Positions 8,810-16,431 of a stretch of 53,392 bases of DNA are shown in pieces. Both the position numbers and the translations under genes were made by a program. Origin of the DNA: Methylobacterium frigidaeris (lineage in GTDB: Bacteria > Pseudomonadota > Alphaproteobacteria > Rhizobiales > Beijerinckiaceae); NCBI RefSeq assembly GCF_022179185.1, contig NZ_BPQJ01000022.1, positions 57,930 to 111,321 on the forward strand. Reading direction: 5' to 3'. The notes below the pieces were generated by a model. The model was not told the DNA's origin. It did not search any database and was given only the letters and a program-made list of their open reading frames with translations. Position 1 is the stretch's first letter; the number at the start of each line of letters is the position of its first letter.

Positions 8810-9406
8810 TCAGACGAAGCCATCCCGGTCGCGCTCGACCGCCGCGCCGACCCGAAACACCACCGCCAGGATACCGAGCAGGGCGGCGAACAGCAGGGCG
8901 TAGGCCGATCCGGCATGAAACCAGGCCCGGTCGACGCCGTGACCGGCCGCCGCGACCAGGACCTCGCCGAGGGCCGGCGCCAGGGCGGCGGCGGCGAGCC
9001 AGAGCGCGATCCGGCGCAGGCGATCCACCTGGATCGCCGCGAAGGTCGCGCCGTCGGCAAAACCGCGCAGCAGCCGTCGCAGGCTCTCCAGGGCGAGGAG
9101 AAGCGGGACTTGCGCGAAGGCGAACTTCGCCGCGTAAGCGAGGCGGGCCGGCCATGGCAGATCGCCGAACGGCACCAGCCCGGCGATGCCCTCGGGGGCC
9201 GCGCCGAGATAGGCGGCACCCGGCGCGAGCCACAGGAAGGTGCCGCCACAGGCGAGCCCGAGAACCAGGACCGCGGTCCCGAACGCCGCCAGCAGGACGG
9301 TGAGGAGGGAGCAGAGCCGGGCGAACCCGGCCGCGAGGCGGCAGAGCAGCGCCCGGGAGGCGGGCTCGCTCTCCGGCAATGGCGAGGGGATGACGGCGAA
9401 CGGCAT
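8810..9406 (-). CDS. DUF2975 family membrane protein
   Basis: This is a 198-residue inner-membrane protein with about four hydrophobic segments (roughly 35-60, 88-110, 128-150 and 165-188). The spacing and the motif GFADGATFAAIQVDRLRRIA match the DUF2975 family, which is typically encoded in two-gene units with a small HTH regulator, as here. The start is ATG 9406; a frame shifted by one to 9431 encodes no recognisable protein. The biochemical role is unknown. A plausible model, by inference from the conserved pairing, is a membrane sensor or anti-regulator acting on the adjacent HTH protein. Confidence 0.8.
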   Translation of the reverse strand: MPFAVIPSPLPESEPASRALLCRLAAGFARLCSLLTVLLAAFGTAVLVLGLACGGTFLWLAPGAAYLGAAPEGIAGLVPFGDLPWPARLAYAAKFAFAQVPLLLALESLRRLLRGFADGATFAAIQVDRLRRIALWLAAAALAPALGEVLVAAAGHGVDRAWFHAGSAYALLFAALLGILAVVFRVGAAVERDRDGFV

Positions 9407-9410
9407 GGTC

Positions 9411-9492
9411 GGGCCTCCGTGCCATCCTCATCGCACGAGAATTAATTTCTGCAAAACAATAATTTTATTGATTACGAGCGTGGCCGGCAGCA
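9411..9492 (-). promoter_or_regulatory. candidate promoter/operator of the DUF2975-HTH unit
   Basis: This 82-bp gap between hrpB and the DUF2975 gene contains the most AT-rich patch for kilobases (about 9438-9475). Within it is the inverted repeat CAATAA-TT-TTATTG (9457-9470). The DUF2975 start is about 50 bp away, so this is a good position for a promoter and for autoregulation by the HTH protein. No convincing -35/-10 pair could be fixed. The operator role is inferred. Confidence 0.4.
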
Positions 9493-11991
9493 TCACGTCC
9501 CGCGCGGCTTGGCCCGTCGGGTCGGCGGGGCGGTGGTCGGATCCTCGGGCCAGGGATGGCGGGGATACTGGCCGCGCATGTCGGCGCGGACCGCGGCCCA
9601 GGAACCGCGCCAGAAGCCCGGCAGGTCGCGGGTGATCTGGATCGGGCGCTGGGCCGGCGAGAGCAGGTGCAGCACCAGCGGCACTCGTCCGCCGCCGATG
9701 GTCGGGTGGCGGGTGAGGCCGAACAACTCCTGCACTCGGACGGCGAGGACCGGACCGCCCTCGGCGGCGTAATCGACCGGGATGCGCGAGCCGGTCGGTA
9801 CCTCGATATGGGTCGGTGCCTCGGCGTCGAGGCGGGCGCGCAAGGTCCAGGGCACGAGGTCGTGCAGGGCATCGGCGAGCCGGTCCGCGCCGATCTCGTC
9901 GAGGCGGGTGAGGCCGGAGAGGTGGGGGCCGAGCCAGTCGGGCAGGGTCTCGGCGAGACAGGCATCCGAGAGGTCGGGCCAGGGCTCGCCCTCGGCGGCG
10001 CGGAGAAAACTCACCCGCTCGCGCCATTGCTGCGCCGCCTTCGACCAGGGCAGGGCACCGACCCCGAGGCCGGCCAGGCCGCGGGCCAGGATCGCGGCGC
10101 TGTCGGCGTCGGGCGGCACCGGCAGGACGCGCTCGGCGAGCGAGACGGCGCCGAGGCGGCGCTGCGCCCGGGCGCGCAAGGCTCTGGCCTCGGTGTCGAA
10201 CTCGACCCGGGTGCGGGCCTCGATCCGGTCGGCGAACAACGCTTCGATGGCCGGGAGCGTGATCGGCGCCGCCGCCAGGACGCGCGACGAGGAGGCTTTG
10301 CCGACGATCTCGGCCACCGCCAGGAACGGCTCGCGGGCGAGGCCGGCGGCGGGATCGAGGGCGGCCCCCCGGCCGTTGGCCAGGACGTACTCGCCCGGCC
10401 GGCCGCGGGCCCGGGCGATCCGGTCGGGATAAGCCAGGGCCAGGAGGGTGCCGGTGTCGGGGGTCTCGGCGGGACCGGCGGCCTCAGCCATCGTCACGGC
10501 CATCCTGGCCCAGCCGGCGGCGAGGCGGCGCATGTCCTCGGCCCTCCCCGAGCGGTCGCGGCGCATGCGCTCGACCCGCTCGGTCAGGTCGACGGCGTCG
10601 CCGCCGAGGCCGCGCTCCACCAGCACCGCGGCGAGGTCGGCGGCGTGCCTCGCCGCCTCGCGGCCGCGCCCGGCCGCGTTCACCACCATGCGGGCGAGGC
10701 GCGGCGGCAGGGGGAGGGCGCGCAGAGCCCGGCCCGAAACGGTCAGGCGGCCGTCGCCGTCGAGGGCGTCGAGGCCGGTGAGGAGGGCGCGGGCCTCGGC
10801 CAGGGCCGGGGCCGGGGGCGGGTCGAGGAAGGGCAGGGTCGTCGGGTCGGTGACGCCCCAGGCGGCGCAGTCGAGCACCAGCCCGGCGAGGTCGGCGGCG
10901 AGGATCTCGGGGCGCGTGAACGGCTCGAGCGCGCCCGTCGCCGCCTCCGACCACAGGCGGTAGCAGACGCCGGGTTGCGTACGACCGGCGCGGCCCCGGC
11001 GCTGGTCGACGGAGGCGCGGGAGGCGCGCTGCGTGACGAGGCGGGTCAGCCCGAGATCCGGCTCGTAGACCGGCACCCGGGCGAGGCCCGAATCGACCAC
11101 CACCCGCACGCCCTCGATGGTGAGCGAGGTCTCGGCGATGGAGGTGGCGAGCACCACCTTGCGGCGCCCCGCCGGGCTCGGCCGCACCGCCCGGTCCTGC
11201 TCGGCCCGGTCGAGGGCGCCGTAGAGCGGAGCGAGGTCGACATCGGACAGATCGGCGAGGCGCTCGCGCAGGCGCTCCTCGGTGCGGCGGATCTCGGCCT
11301 GCCCCGGCAGGAAGGCGAGGACAGAGCCGGGCTCGGCCCGGAGCGCCCGCATCACCGCGTCGGTCACCGCGTCCTCGATGCGGCTTTGCGGGTCGCGGTC
11401 GAGGTAGCGGGTCTCGACCGGGAAGGCCCGGCCCTCGGAGACGATCACCGGGGCGTCCCCCATCAGGGCGGCGACCCGGGCCCCGTCGATCGTCGCCGAC
11501 ATGGCCAGCAGGCGCAGGTCCTCGCGCAGGGCCCCCTGCGCGTCGAGCGCCAGCGCCAGGCCGAGATCGGCGTCGAGCGAGCGCTCGTGGAACTCGTCGA
11601 ACAGGACCGCGGCGATGCCGTCGAGTTCCGGGTCGTCCAGGATCATGCGGGCGAACACGCCCTCGGTGACGACCTCGATCCGGGTGCGGGCCGAGACCTT
11701 GGAGCCGAGGCGCACCCGGAGACCCACCGTCTCACCGACCGTCTCGCTCAAGCTCGCGGCCATGCGCTCCGCCGCCGCCCGGGCGGCGAGGCGGCGCGGC
11801 TCCAGGAGGATGATCCGACGGTCGCCGCGCCAGGGCGCCTCCAGCAGGGCGAGCGGTACCCGGGTGGTCTTTCCGGCTCCCGGCGGCGCCACCAGCACCG
11901 CGTTGGGGCGCCCGCCCGCCGAGGGGCCGGCGAGGGACGCCGCGAGGTCGCCGAGGACGGCGTCGATCGGCAGTGAAGGGATGGAGCGCAT
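9493..11991 (-). CDS. hrpB: ATP-dependent helicase HrpB
   Basis: This is an 832-residue DEAH-type superfamily 2 helicase. Visible motifs in order are APPGAGKTT (about 35-43), EPRRLAARAAAERM, DEFHERSLDADLG (motif II as DEFH, about 132), SAT (about 165), TSIAETSLTIEGV and QRRGRAGRTQPG (about 333). The HrpB-specific C-terminal half follows, including the conserved C-terminal segment with LPGFWRGSW near the end. Length and motifs match HrpB rather than HrpA, which is about 1300 residues. ATG 11991 is chosen because MRSIPSLPIDAV is the usual family start; a TTG at 12027 adds 12 residues. The cellular role is not well defined. It is divergent from the small exported protein at 12192. Confidence 0.94.
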   Translation of the reverse strand: MRSIPSLPIDAVLGDLAASLAGPSAGGRPNAVLVAPPGAGKTTRVPLALLEAPWRGDRRIILLEPRRLAARAAAERMAASLSETVGETVGLRVRLGSKVSARTRIEVVTEGVFARMILDDPELDGIAAVLFDEFHERSLDADLGLALALDAQGALREDLRLLAMSATIDGARVAALMGDAPVIVSEGRAFPVETRYLDRDPQSRIEDAVTDAVMRALRAEPGSVLAFLPGQAEIRRTEERLRERLADLSDVDLAPLYGALDRAEQDRAVRPSPAGRRKVVLATSIAETSLTIEGVRVVVDSGLARVPVYEPDLGLTRLVTQRASRASVDQRRGRAGRTQPGVCYRLWSEAATGALEPFTRPEILAADLAGLVLDCAAWGVTDPTTLPFLDPPPAPALAEARALLTGLDALDGDGRLTVSGRALRALPLPPRLARMVVNAAGRGREAARHAADLAAVLVERGLGGDAVDLTERVERMRRDRSGRAEDMRRLAAGWARMAVTMAEAAGPAETPDTGTLLALAYPDRIARARGRPGEYVLANGRGAALDPAAGLAREPFLAVAEIVGKASSSRVLAAAPITLPAIEALFADRIEARTRVEFDTEARALRARAQRRLGAVSLAERVLPVPPDADSAAILARGLAGLGVGALPWSKAAQQWRERVSFLRAAEGEPWPDLSDACLAETLPDWLGPHLSGLTRLDEIGADRLADALHDLVPWTLRARLDAEAPTHIEVPTGSRIPVDYAAEGGPVLAVRVQELFGLTRHPTIGGGRVPLVLHLLSPAQRPIQITRDLPGFWRGSWAAVRADMRGQYPRHPWPEDPTTAPPTRRAKPRGT

Positions 11992-12191
11992 GGGTGCCGG
12001 GATGGCGGAGGCGGTCGGGCCGCGCAAGCCCGGACCATGGCGCGCGCCGGGGCCGAGGAGGGCTGTCCCCTCAGACCCGCCTCCTGAGGAAGTTTTCCCG
12101 ATGATTTCCCGTACGGCAGCGGAACCGTGCGCGAGTCAGGCGATTGACGCACAGGTTGGCCGAGAGGGCCACCGCCTTGGAGAACATCTCG

Positions 12192-12488
12192 ATGAAGTCT
12201 CTGACCCTGGCCCTGGCGGCGAGCGTGCTGCTGGGCGGCCTTGCCATGACCCCGGCCTCGGCCGCCGTGACCGCCCCTGCCCCGGCGGTCGCCAGCCATG
12301 AGTCGATCGTCGAGCATGTCGCCATGCGCCGGCACCACCGCTACCACCGCATGAAGCGTCACGACCGCCACATGCGCCGGCACATGCGCCGCAACCACAT
12401 GATGCGCGGCGACCCGAACGCCCGCAACCCGTCGCGCCCGGGCTACCAGCAGCAGCGCGGCAACACCTCGGGCGGCCCGCGCTACTGA
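12192..12488 (+). CDS. small exported His/Arg/Met-rich protein
   Basis: This 98-residue protein has a clear Sec signal peptide (MKSLTLALAASVLLGG with an ASA cleavage region near residue 24). The mature part is dominated by His, Arg and Met between residues 45 and 72 (segments such as RRHHRYHRMKRHDRH and RRHMRRNHMM), then a Pro/Gln/Gly tail ending GGPRY. GGAG about 10 nt upstream supports ATG 12192; an upstream in-frame TTG at 12144 is less likely. Many alphaproteobacteria encode such short basic secreted proteins without known function. The His and Met content suggests metal or polyanion binding, which is speculation. The palindrome at 12539-12568 follows. Confidence 0.7.
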   Translation: MKSLTLALAASVLLGGLAMTPASAAVTAPAPAVASHESIVEHVAMRRHHRYHRMKRHDRHMRRHMRRNHMMRGDPNARNPSRPGYQQQRGNTSGGPRY

Positions 12489-12538
12489 GCTGGACATAGC
12501 TCCAGTATCCAAGACACGAGGCAAGACACGAAGCGCGG

Positions 12539-12568
12539 GATCCCCTCTTCCATACGGGAGAGGGGATC
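12539..12568. repeat. GATCCCCTCT-type intergenic palindrome
   Basis: GATCCCCTCT (12539-12548) pairs with AGAGGGGATC (12559-12568). Inner pairs extend this to a 13-bp stem with loop ATAC. The preceding sequence AGCGCGGGATCCCCTCT is repeated almost exactly at 38746-38762, and related halves occur near 36.48 and 43.21 kb. It may act as a terminator for the His/Met-rich gene, although no T-run follows. Confidence 0.7.
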
Positions 12569-12675
12569 ATACCCCGTCTTCGAATGGGCAGATCGATCAT
12601 CGATCGCATGGGCACTCGCAGTTTCAGATCGCAGAGATCGTCACGAGTGCCTCGTGGGACAGCAAGGGACACATC

Positions 12676-12720
12676 CAACCACCGGACTTGCACCCACCGG
12701 ACTTGCACCCACCGGACTTG
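12676..12720. repeat. three tandem 15-nt repeats
   Basis: The unit CACCCACCGGACTTG occurs three times head to tail. The first copy has AAC in place of ACC near its start; the second and third are identical. The array ends about 100 bp before the YbaK start. Repeat length is a multiple of three, but no convincing reading frame uses it. Confidence 0.85.
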
Positions 12721-12821
12721 CGCACAGCCCCGCGTCGGGCGAGGGGACCCTGACCGTCACTCCTCGAACCCAAGAGTCCGCCCGTGACCGCCTCCCTCCC
12801 GCCCCGCGGGGCCGCCCGCCG

Positions 12822-13292
12822 ATGAGCCTCGCCTCCGTCAAGGCCGATCTCGCCGCCCGCGCGCCCGACCTCACCGTTCTCGAGACCGAGGCGAGTTCCG
12901 CCACGGTCGCGCTGGCAGCGGAGGCCCACGGCGTCGAGCCGGCCCGCATCGCCAAGACCCTGTCGCTGCGCCTCGGCGAACGCGTGGTGCTGCTGGTCGC
13001 CCGGGGCGACGCGCGCCTCGACAACCGCAAGGCCAAGGCCGCCTTCGGGGCCAAGCCGCGGATGCTCGGGCCCGAGGAGGTCGAGGCGATCACCGGCCAT
13101 CCCGTCGGCGGGGTCTGCCCGTTCGGTCTTGCCACGCCGCTGCCGGTCTATTGCGACGTCAGCCTGAAGGCCTTCGACGAAGTGGTGCCGGCGGCCGGCT
13201 CCCCGAACAGCGCCGTGCGGATCACGCCCGAGCGCATGGCCGCGCTGACCGGGGCCGAGTGGATCGACGTCTGCCAACCACCCGAGACGTGA
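12822..13292 (+). CDS. YbaK/EbsC-type aminoacyl-tRNA deacylase
   Basis: This is a 156-residue single-domain trans-editing protein of the YbaK/ProX superfamily, which hydrolyses mischarged aminoacyl-tRNAs such as Cys-tRNA(Pro). The conserved lysine of the active pocket is K45 in ARIAKTL, and the signature GGVCPFG is at residues 96-102. The fold is complete and length matches free-standing members (about 155-165 residues). ATG 12822 is chosen because it begins directly at the domain; longer in-frame starts would run through the tandem repeat. The exact substrate cannot be told from sequence. It appears monocistronic. Confidence 0.88.
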   Translation: MSLASVKADLAARAPDLTVLETEASSATVALAAEAHGVEPARIAKTLSLRLGERVVLLVARGDARLDNRKAKAAFGAKPRMLGPEEVEAITGHPVGGVCPFGLATPLPVYCDVSLKAFDEVVPAAGSPNSAVRITPERMAALTGAEWIDVCQPPET

Positions 13293-13479
13293 GCCGGGAG
13301 CCAATCACCGCCCGGCTGTGGATCCGGCGTCATCGACATCCCGGGCGCCCCGTGGCCTAGCTGGCGCCGTGACCCCGGTGTCTGTGTGCCTCGATCGTCA
13401 TGAAGCCTTCGTCATGGAGCCTTCAAGGCGGCTGGGCCACAAGGCCCCTCCCTCGCGTCACTGTCGTCCGAGACCGCCC

Positions 13480-14475
13480 TTGATCTTCGTCCATCAGCCG
13501 AACGCCTGCGCCAGCACCGGTCAGCCGCTCCTCGAGCGGCGCCTGCTCGAGATGTCCGAGCCGATCCCGCCGGACGCGCTCTGGATCGACCTGATCGAGC
13601 CCACCCGCCAGGAGGACCACAAGGTCGAGGCCTTCCTGGGCATCTCGATCCCGACCCGGGAGGAGATGGAGGACATCGAGCCCTCGGAACTCCTCTACGT
13701 CGAGAACGGCGCCCGCTACATGACCGGGCGGCTCCTGTGCCGGGTCGATACCGACGATGCGCGGCTCACCGGCGTCACCTTCATCCTGCGCGACAACAAG
13801 CTCGCCACGGTGCGCTACGACGACCCCCAGGCATTCCGGATGTTCGTGCACCGGGCGGCGCGGCCGGCCGGGGTGATGCTGACCGGCGAGGCGATCCTCG
13901 CCGGCCTGATCGAGACCGTGATCGACCGCGCCGCCGACGTGCTCCAGCTCCAGGGCGAGCGCATCGACCGGCTCTCGCGCCTGATCTTCGCCGAGCATTC
14001 CGACCCGAGCGCCCGCAACGCCGAATTGCAGGACACCCTGCGGGCACTCGGGCGCCACAACGAGCTCCTATCGCAGCAGCGCGAGAGCCTGGTCTCGGTC
14101 GAGCGCATCCTGCTCTCGCTCTCGGCGAGCTACCGCGCCAGCAAGGCACCCCGCGAGATCCGCGAGGAGGTCCGCTCGACCTTGCGCGACCTGCAATCGC
14201 TCGAGGAGCACGCCACCTTCCTGTCGGGCAAGATCCAGTTCCTGCTCGACGCCACCCTCGGCCTCGTCAACCTCGAGCAGAACAACATCATCAAGCTGTT
14301 CTCGGTCATGGCGGTGGTGTTCATGCCGCCGACCCTGATCGCCTCGATGTACGGCATGAACTTCAAGGTGATGCCGGAGCTCGATTGGGGCTTCGGCTAC
14401 CCGATGGCGGTGGTGATGATGGTGGTGGCGGCGATCCTGCCCTACGCCTTCTTCCGCTGGAAGCGCTGGCTGTAG
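13480..14475 (+). CDS. corA: CorA family Mg2+/Co2+ transporter
   Basis: This is an inner-membrane divalent cation channel of the CorA/MIT superfamily. The large N-terminal cytoplasmic domain is followed by two C-terminal transmembrane helices (about 272-290 and 307-325), with the selectivity motif YGMNF (GMN at 292-294) at the end of the first. TTG 13480 is preferred because it gives 331 residues beginning with IFVHQP, the strand that starts other CorA proteins, and places the conserved ALWIDLIEPT segment at the usual depth. ATG 13552 would remove the first strand, and the open frame to 13318 is too long. It is 11 nt from the SRAP gene, so probably co-transcribed. Confidence 0.88.
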   Translation: MIFVHQPNACASTGQPLLERRLLEMSEPIPPDALWIDLIEPTRQEDHKVEAFLGISIPTREEMEDIEPSELLYVENGARYMTGRLLCRVDTDDARLTGVTFILRDNKLATVRYDDPQAFRMFVHRAARPAGVMLTGEAILAGLIETVIDRAADVLQLQGERIDRLSRLIFAEHSDPSARNAELQDTLRALGRHNELLSQQRESLVSVERILLSLSASYRASKAPREIREEVRSTLRDLQSLEEHATFLSGKIQFLLDATLGLVNLEQNNIIKLFSVMAVVFMPPTLIASMYGMNFKVMPELDWGFGYPMAVVMMVVAAILPYAFFRWKRWL

Positions 14476-14486
14476 GGGGTCGGGGG

Positions 14487-15212
14487 ATGTGCGGCCGATT
14501 CTTCGTCACCTCCTCGCCCGAGACCTTCCGGGAGGCCTACGGCTACGCCGAGCAGCCGAACTTCCCGGCCCGCCACAACGTGGCGCCGACCCAGCCGGTG
14601 GCGGTCGTCACCGCCGAGCACGGGCGGCGGCGCTTCGTGCTGATGCGCTGGGGCTTCCTGCCGGCCTGGGTCAAGGATCCTGAAGATTTCCCCCTCGTCA
14701 TCAATGCCCGGATCGAGACCGCGGCCGAGAAGCCGAGCTTTCGCAATGCCCTGCGCTACCGGCGCTGCATCTTCCTGGCGGACGGCTTCTACGAGTGGCG
14801 CCGCGGCGGTCCCCGCGGCCAAGCCCCCTACGCGATCCGCCACGCCGACGGCCGCCCGATGGCCCTCGCCGGCCTGTGGGAGACCTGGAGCAGCCGCGAC
14901 GGCTCGGAACTCGACACCGCGGCGATCGTCACCTGCGGGGCCAACGGGCTGCTCGCCGGCATCCACGAGCGCATGCCGGCGATCCTGTCGCCGGAAGGGG
15001 TCGATCGCTGGCTCGACATGCGGGACGTCGATGCCGGGCAGGCTGCCGCCCTGTGCCGGCCGGCGCCGGAGACGTGGCTGGACCTCGCACCGGCGAGCCG
15101 GCGGGTGAACGACGTGCGCCACGATGAGGCCGGGCTGCTGCGGCCGGACGAGGATGCACCGGCGCCGCCACCGCCGGAGCGGAAGACGGAGGCGCAGGGG
15201 TCGCTGTTTTAG
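14487..15212 (+). CDS. SRAP family abasic-site DNA-protein crosslinking protein (YedK/HMCES)
   Basis: This 241-residue SOS-response-associated peptidase family protein covalently caps abasic sites in single-stranded DNA through its N-terminal cysteine after removal of Met1. The catalytic set is fully visible: Cys2 (MCGRF), Asn73 (VINAR), Glu103 (GFYEW) and His160 (IHERMP), which match the known positions in E. coli YedK almost exactly. The start is therefore fixed at ATG 14487, preceded by a G-rich ribosome-binding site. The C-terminal about 25 residues are a Pro-rich tail. It lies directly behind corA. No LexA box was recognised. Confidence 0.93.
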   Translation: MCGRFFVTSSPETFREAYGYAEQPNFPARHNVAPTQPVAVVTAEHGRRRFVLMRWGFLPAWVKDPEDFPLVINARIETAAEKPSFRNALRYRRCIFLADGFYEWRRGGPRGQAPYAIRHADGRPMALAGLWETWSSRDGSELDTAAIVTCGANGLLAGIHERMPAILSPEGVDRWLDMRDVDAGQAAALCRPAPETWLDLAPASRRVNDVRHDEAGLLRPDEDAPAPPPPERKTEAQGSLF

Positions 15213-15253
15213 CGGGATCTATGGTTTTCGCGGACGATCATACCACCCTCCGT

Positions 15254-15293
15254 GTCATTCCCGGGCCGCGAAAGCGGAGCCCGAAATCCAGAC
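15254..15293 (+). repeat. REP-like unit, left copy
   Basis: GTCATTCCCGGGCCGCGAAA followed by GCGGAGCCCGAAATCCAGA. It is the same family as the element at 4598-4630 and inverted relative to 15474-15509. Confidence 0.75.
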
Positions 15294-15394
15294 ACTCAGG
15301 TGGTGCAGAACGAAGTGATACCGCTGCGCCTTCGAACGGATGCGTTCGGCGGTGCCAGGCAGGCCCGAACGGGCGCCGGCGCTGCTGCGCCGCT

Positions 15395-15426
15395 CGCCTT
15401 CGCATCGACACGGCGATGCGAAGGCG
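15395..15426. repeat. 13-bp perfect hairpin inside the REP pair
   Basis: CGCCTTCGCATCG (15395-15407) is followed by a six-base loop ACACGG and then CGATGCGAAGGCG (15414-15426), a perfect 13-bp stem. No T-run follows on either strand, so it is not a classical terminator. Confidence 0.8.
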
Positions 15427-15473
15427 CGAGAGTATGAGACGCGGCGTGATCTTTCTTGATCTGCCTGCGGTTT

Positions 15474-15509
15474 TGGATCCCGGGCTCCGCTGCGCGGCCC
15501 CGGGATGAC
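15474..15509 (-). repeat. REP-like unit, right inverted copy
   Basis: The reverse complement reads GTCATCCCGGGGCCGCGCAG followed by CGGAGCCCGGGATCCA, the same repeat family as the unit at 15254 but inverted. Together the two bracket about 180 bp. Confidence 0.75.
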
Positions 15510-15557
15510 GTGCAGGGGACGAGGAAGGGGTGGGAACGACGCGACGGTTCGTTTCCC

Positions 15558-16412
15558 TCACTCCGCCGGCGGCCGCGCGCTCTCCCGGAACGGATGCGCC
15601 GGATACGTCCCGATGATCCGGAACGCGCTCGAGAAATACGCCAGTTCGTCCAGCGCCCGGCGCAGGGACGGCTCCTCCGGGTGGCCGTCGACCTCGGCGT
15701 AGAACTGGGTCGCGGTGAACTGGCCTTCGACCATGTAGCTCTCGAGCTTGGTCATGTTGACGCCGTTCGTGGCGAAGCCGCCGAGCGCCTTGTAGAGCGC
15801 GGCCGGGATGTTGCGCACCCGGAAGATGAAGCTCGTCACCGTCGGGCCGTTGCCGACCGGCGGCAGCACCGGCTCGCGGGAGAGCACGACGAAGCGGGTG
15901 GTGTTGTGGGCCTCGTCCTCGACGTCCTCCTCCAGGATGTCGAGGCCGTAGATCGCCCCGGCGAGCCGCGGCGAGAGCGAGGCGCGGGTGCGGTCGCCGG
16001 CCTCGGCGACCTGGCGGGCGGCGCCGGCGGTGTCGGGCGCCACCACGGCCTTGAGGCCGAGGCGCCGGATGATCTTGCGGCACTGGCCGAGCGCGTGGAC
16101 GTGGCTGTGCACGGTGCGGATCTCCTCCAACGCGACGCCCGGCAGGGCCATGAGCTGGAAGTGGATCGGCAGGAACTGCTCGCCGACGATGTGGAGCCCG
16201 GAAGCCGGCAGCATGTGGTGGATGTCGGCGACGCGGCCGGCGATCGAGTTCTCGATCGGGATCATGCCGAGGGCGGCCGAGCCGTCCTGCACCGCCGTCA
16301 GCGCGTCCTCGAAGGTGGCGCAAGGGAGCGGCGTCCAGTCCGGATAGGCCTCCTGGATGATGATGTGCGAGTTGGCGCCGGGCTCGCCCTGGTAGGAGAT
16401 CGTCTTGTTCAT
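15558..16412 (-). CDS. pheA: prephenate dehydratase
   Basis: It converts prephenate to phenylpyruvate in phenylalanine synthesis. It is a monofunctional 284-residue enzyme with no chorismate mutase domain. The catalytic periplasmic-binding-like fold runs from residue 1 to about 180 and starts TISYQGEPGANSH. It contains IENSIAGRV and the essential NTTRF motif (T172, R173, F174). An ACT domain for Phe feedback follows (about 190-272), with FIFRVRNIPAALYKALGGFA and KLESYMVEG. It lies 19 nt downstream of kdsB on the same strand, an arrangement seen in other rhizobial-type genomes with cycM divergent. Confidence 0.95.
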   Translation of the reverse strand: MNKTISYQGEPGANSHIIIQEAYPDWTPLPCATFEDALTAVQDGSAALGMIPIENSIAGRVADIHHMLPASGLHIVGEQFLPIHFQLMALPGVALEEIRTVHSHVHALGQCRKIIRRLGLKAVVAPDTAGAARQVAEAGDRTRASLSPRLAGAIYGLDILEEDVEDEAHNTTRFVVLSREPVLPPVGNGPTVTSFIFRVRNIPAALYKALGGFATNGVNMTKLESYMVEGQFTATQFYAEVDGHPEEPSLRRALDELAYFSSAFRIIGTYPAHPFRESARPPAE

Positions 16413-16431
16413 CGGTCGAGGCTTTCGGGGA

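Larger units (their letters stand above)
12489..12821. other. intergenic region with repeats
   Basis: No gene is supported in these 333 bases. The region holds a strong palindrome (12539-12568), an imperfect inverted pair GGGCACTCG / CGAGTGCC around 12609-12655, and a triple 15-nt tandem repeat (12676-12720). The short open frames crossing it have no coding character. Confidence 0.6.
15213..15557. other. intergenic region with nested inverted repeats
   Basis: There is no gene in these 345 bases between the convergent SRAP and pheA genes. The space is occupied by two REP-like units in opposite orientation (15254-15293 and 15474-15509) with a strong hairpin between them (15395-15426). Short open frames here show no coding features. 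Confidence 0.6.

Noticed and set aside
9556..11976. An 806-codon open frame on the plus strand opposite hrpB
   Set aside because: It is a shadow of hrpB in high-GC DNA. Composition is dominated by Gly, Ala, Arg, Asp, His and Val, there is no domain, and hrpB has all helicase motifs.
13318..13479. A longer N-terminus for CorA from 13318
   Set aside because: The added residues have no similarity to CorA, while TTG 13480 starts at the conserved first strand and gives normal length.
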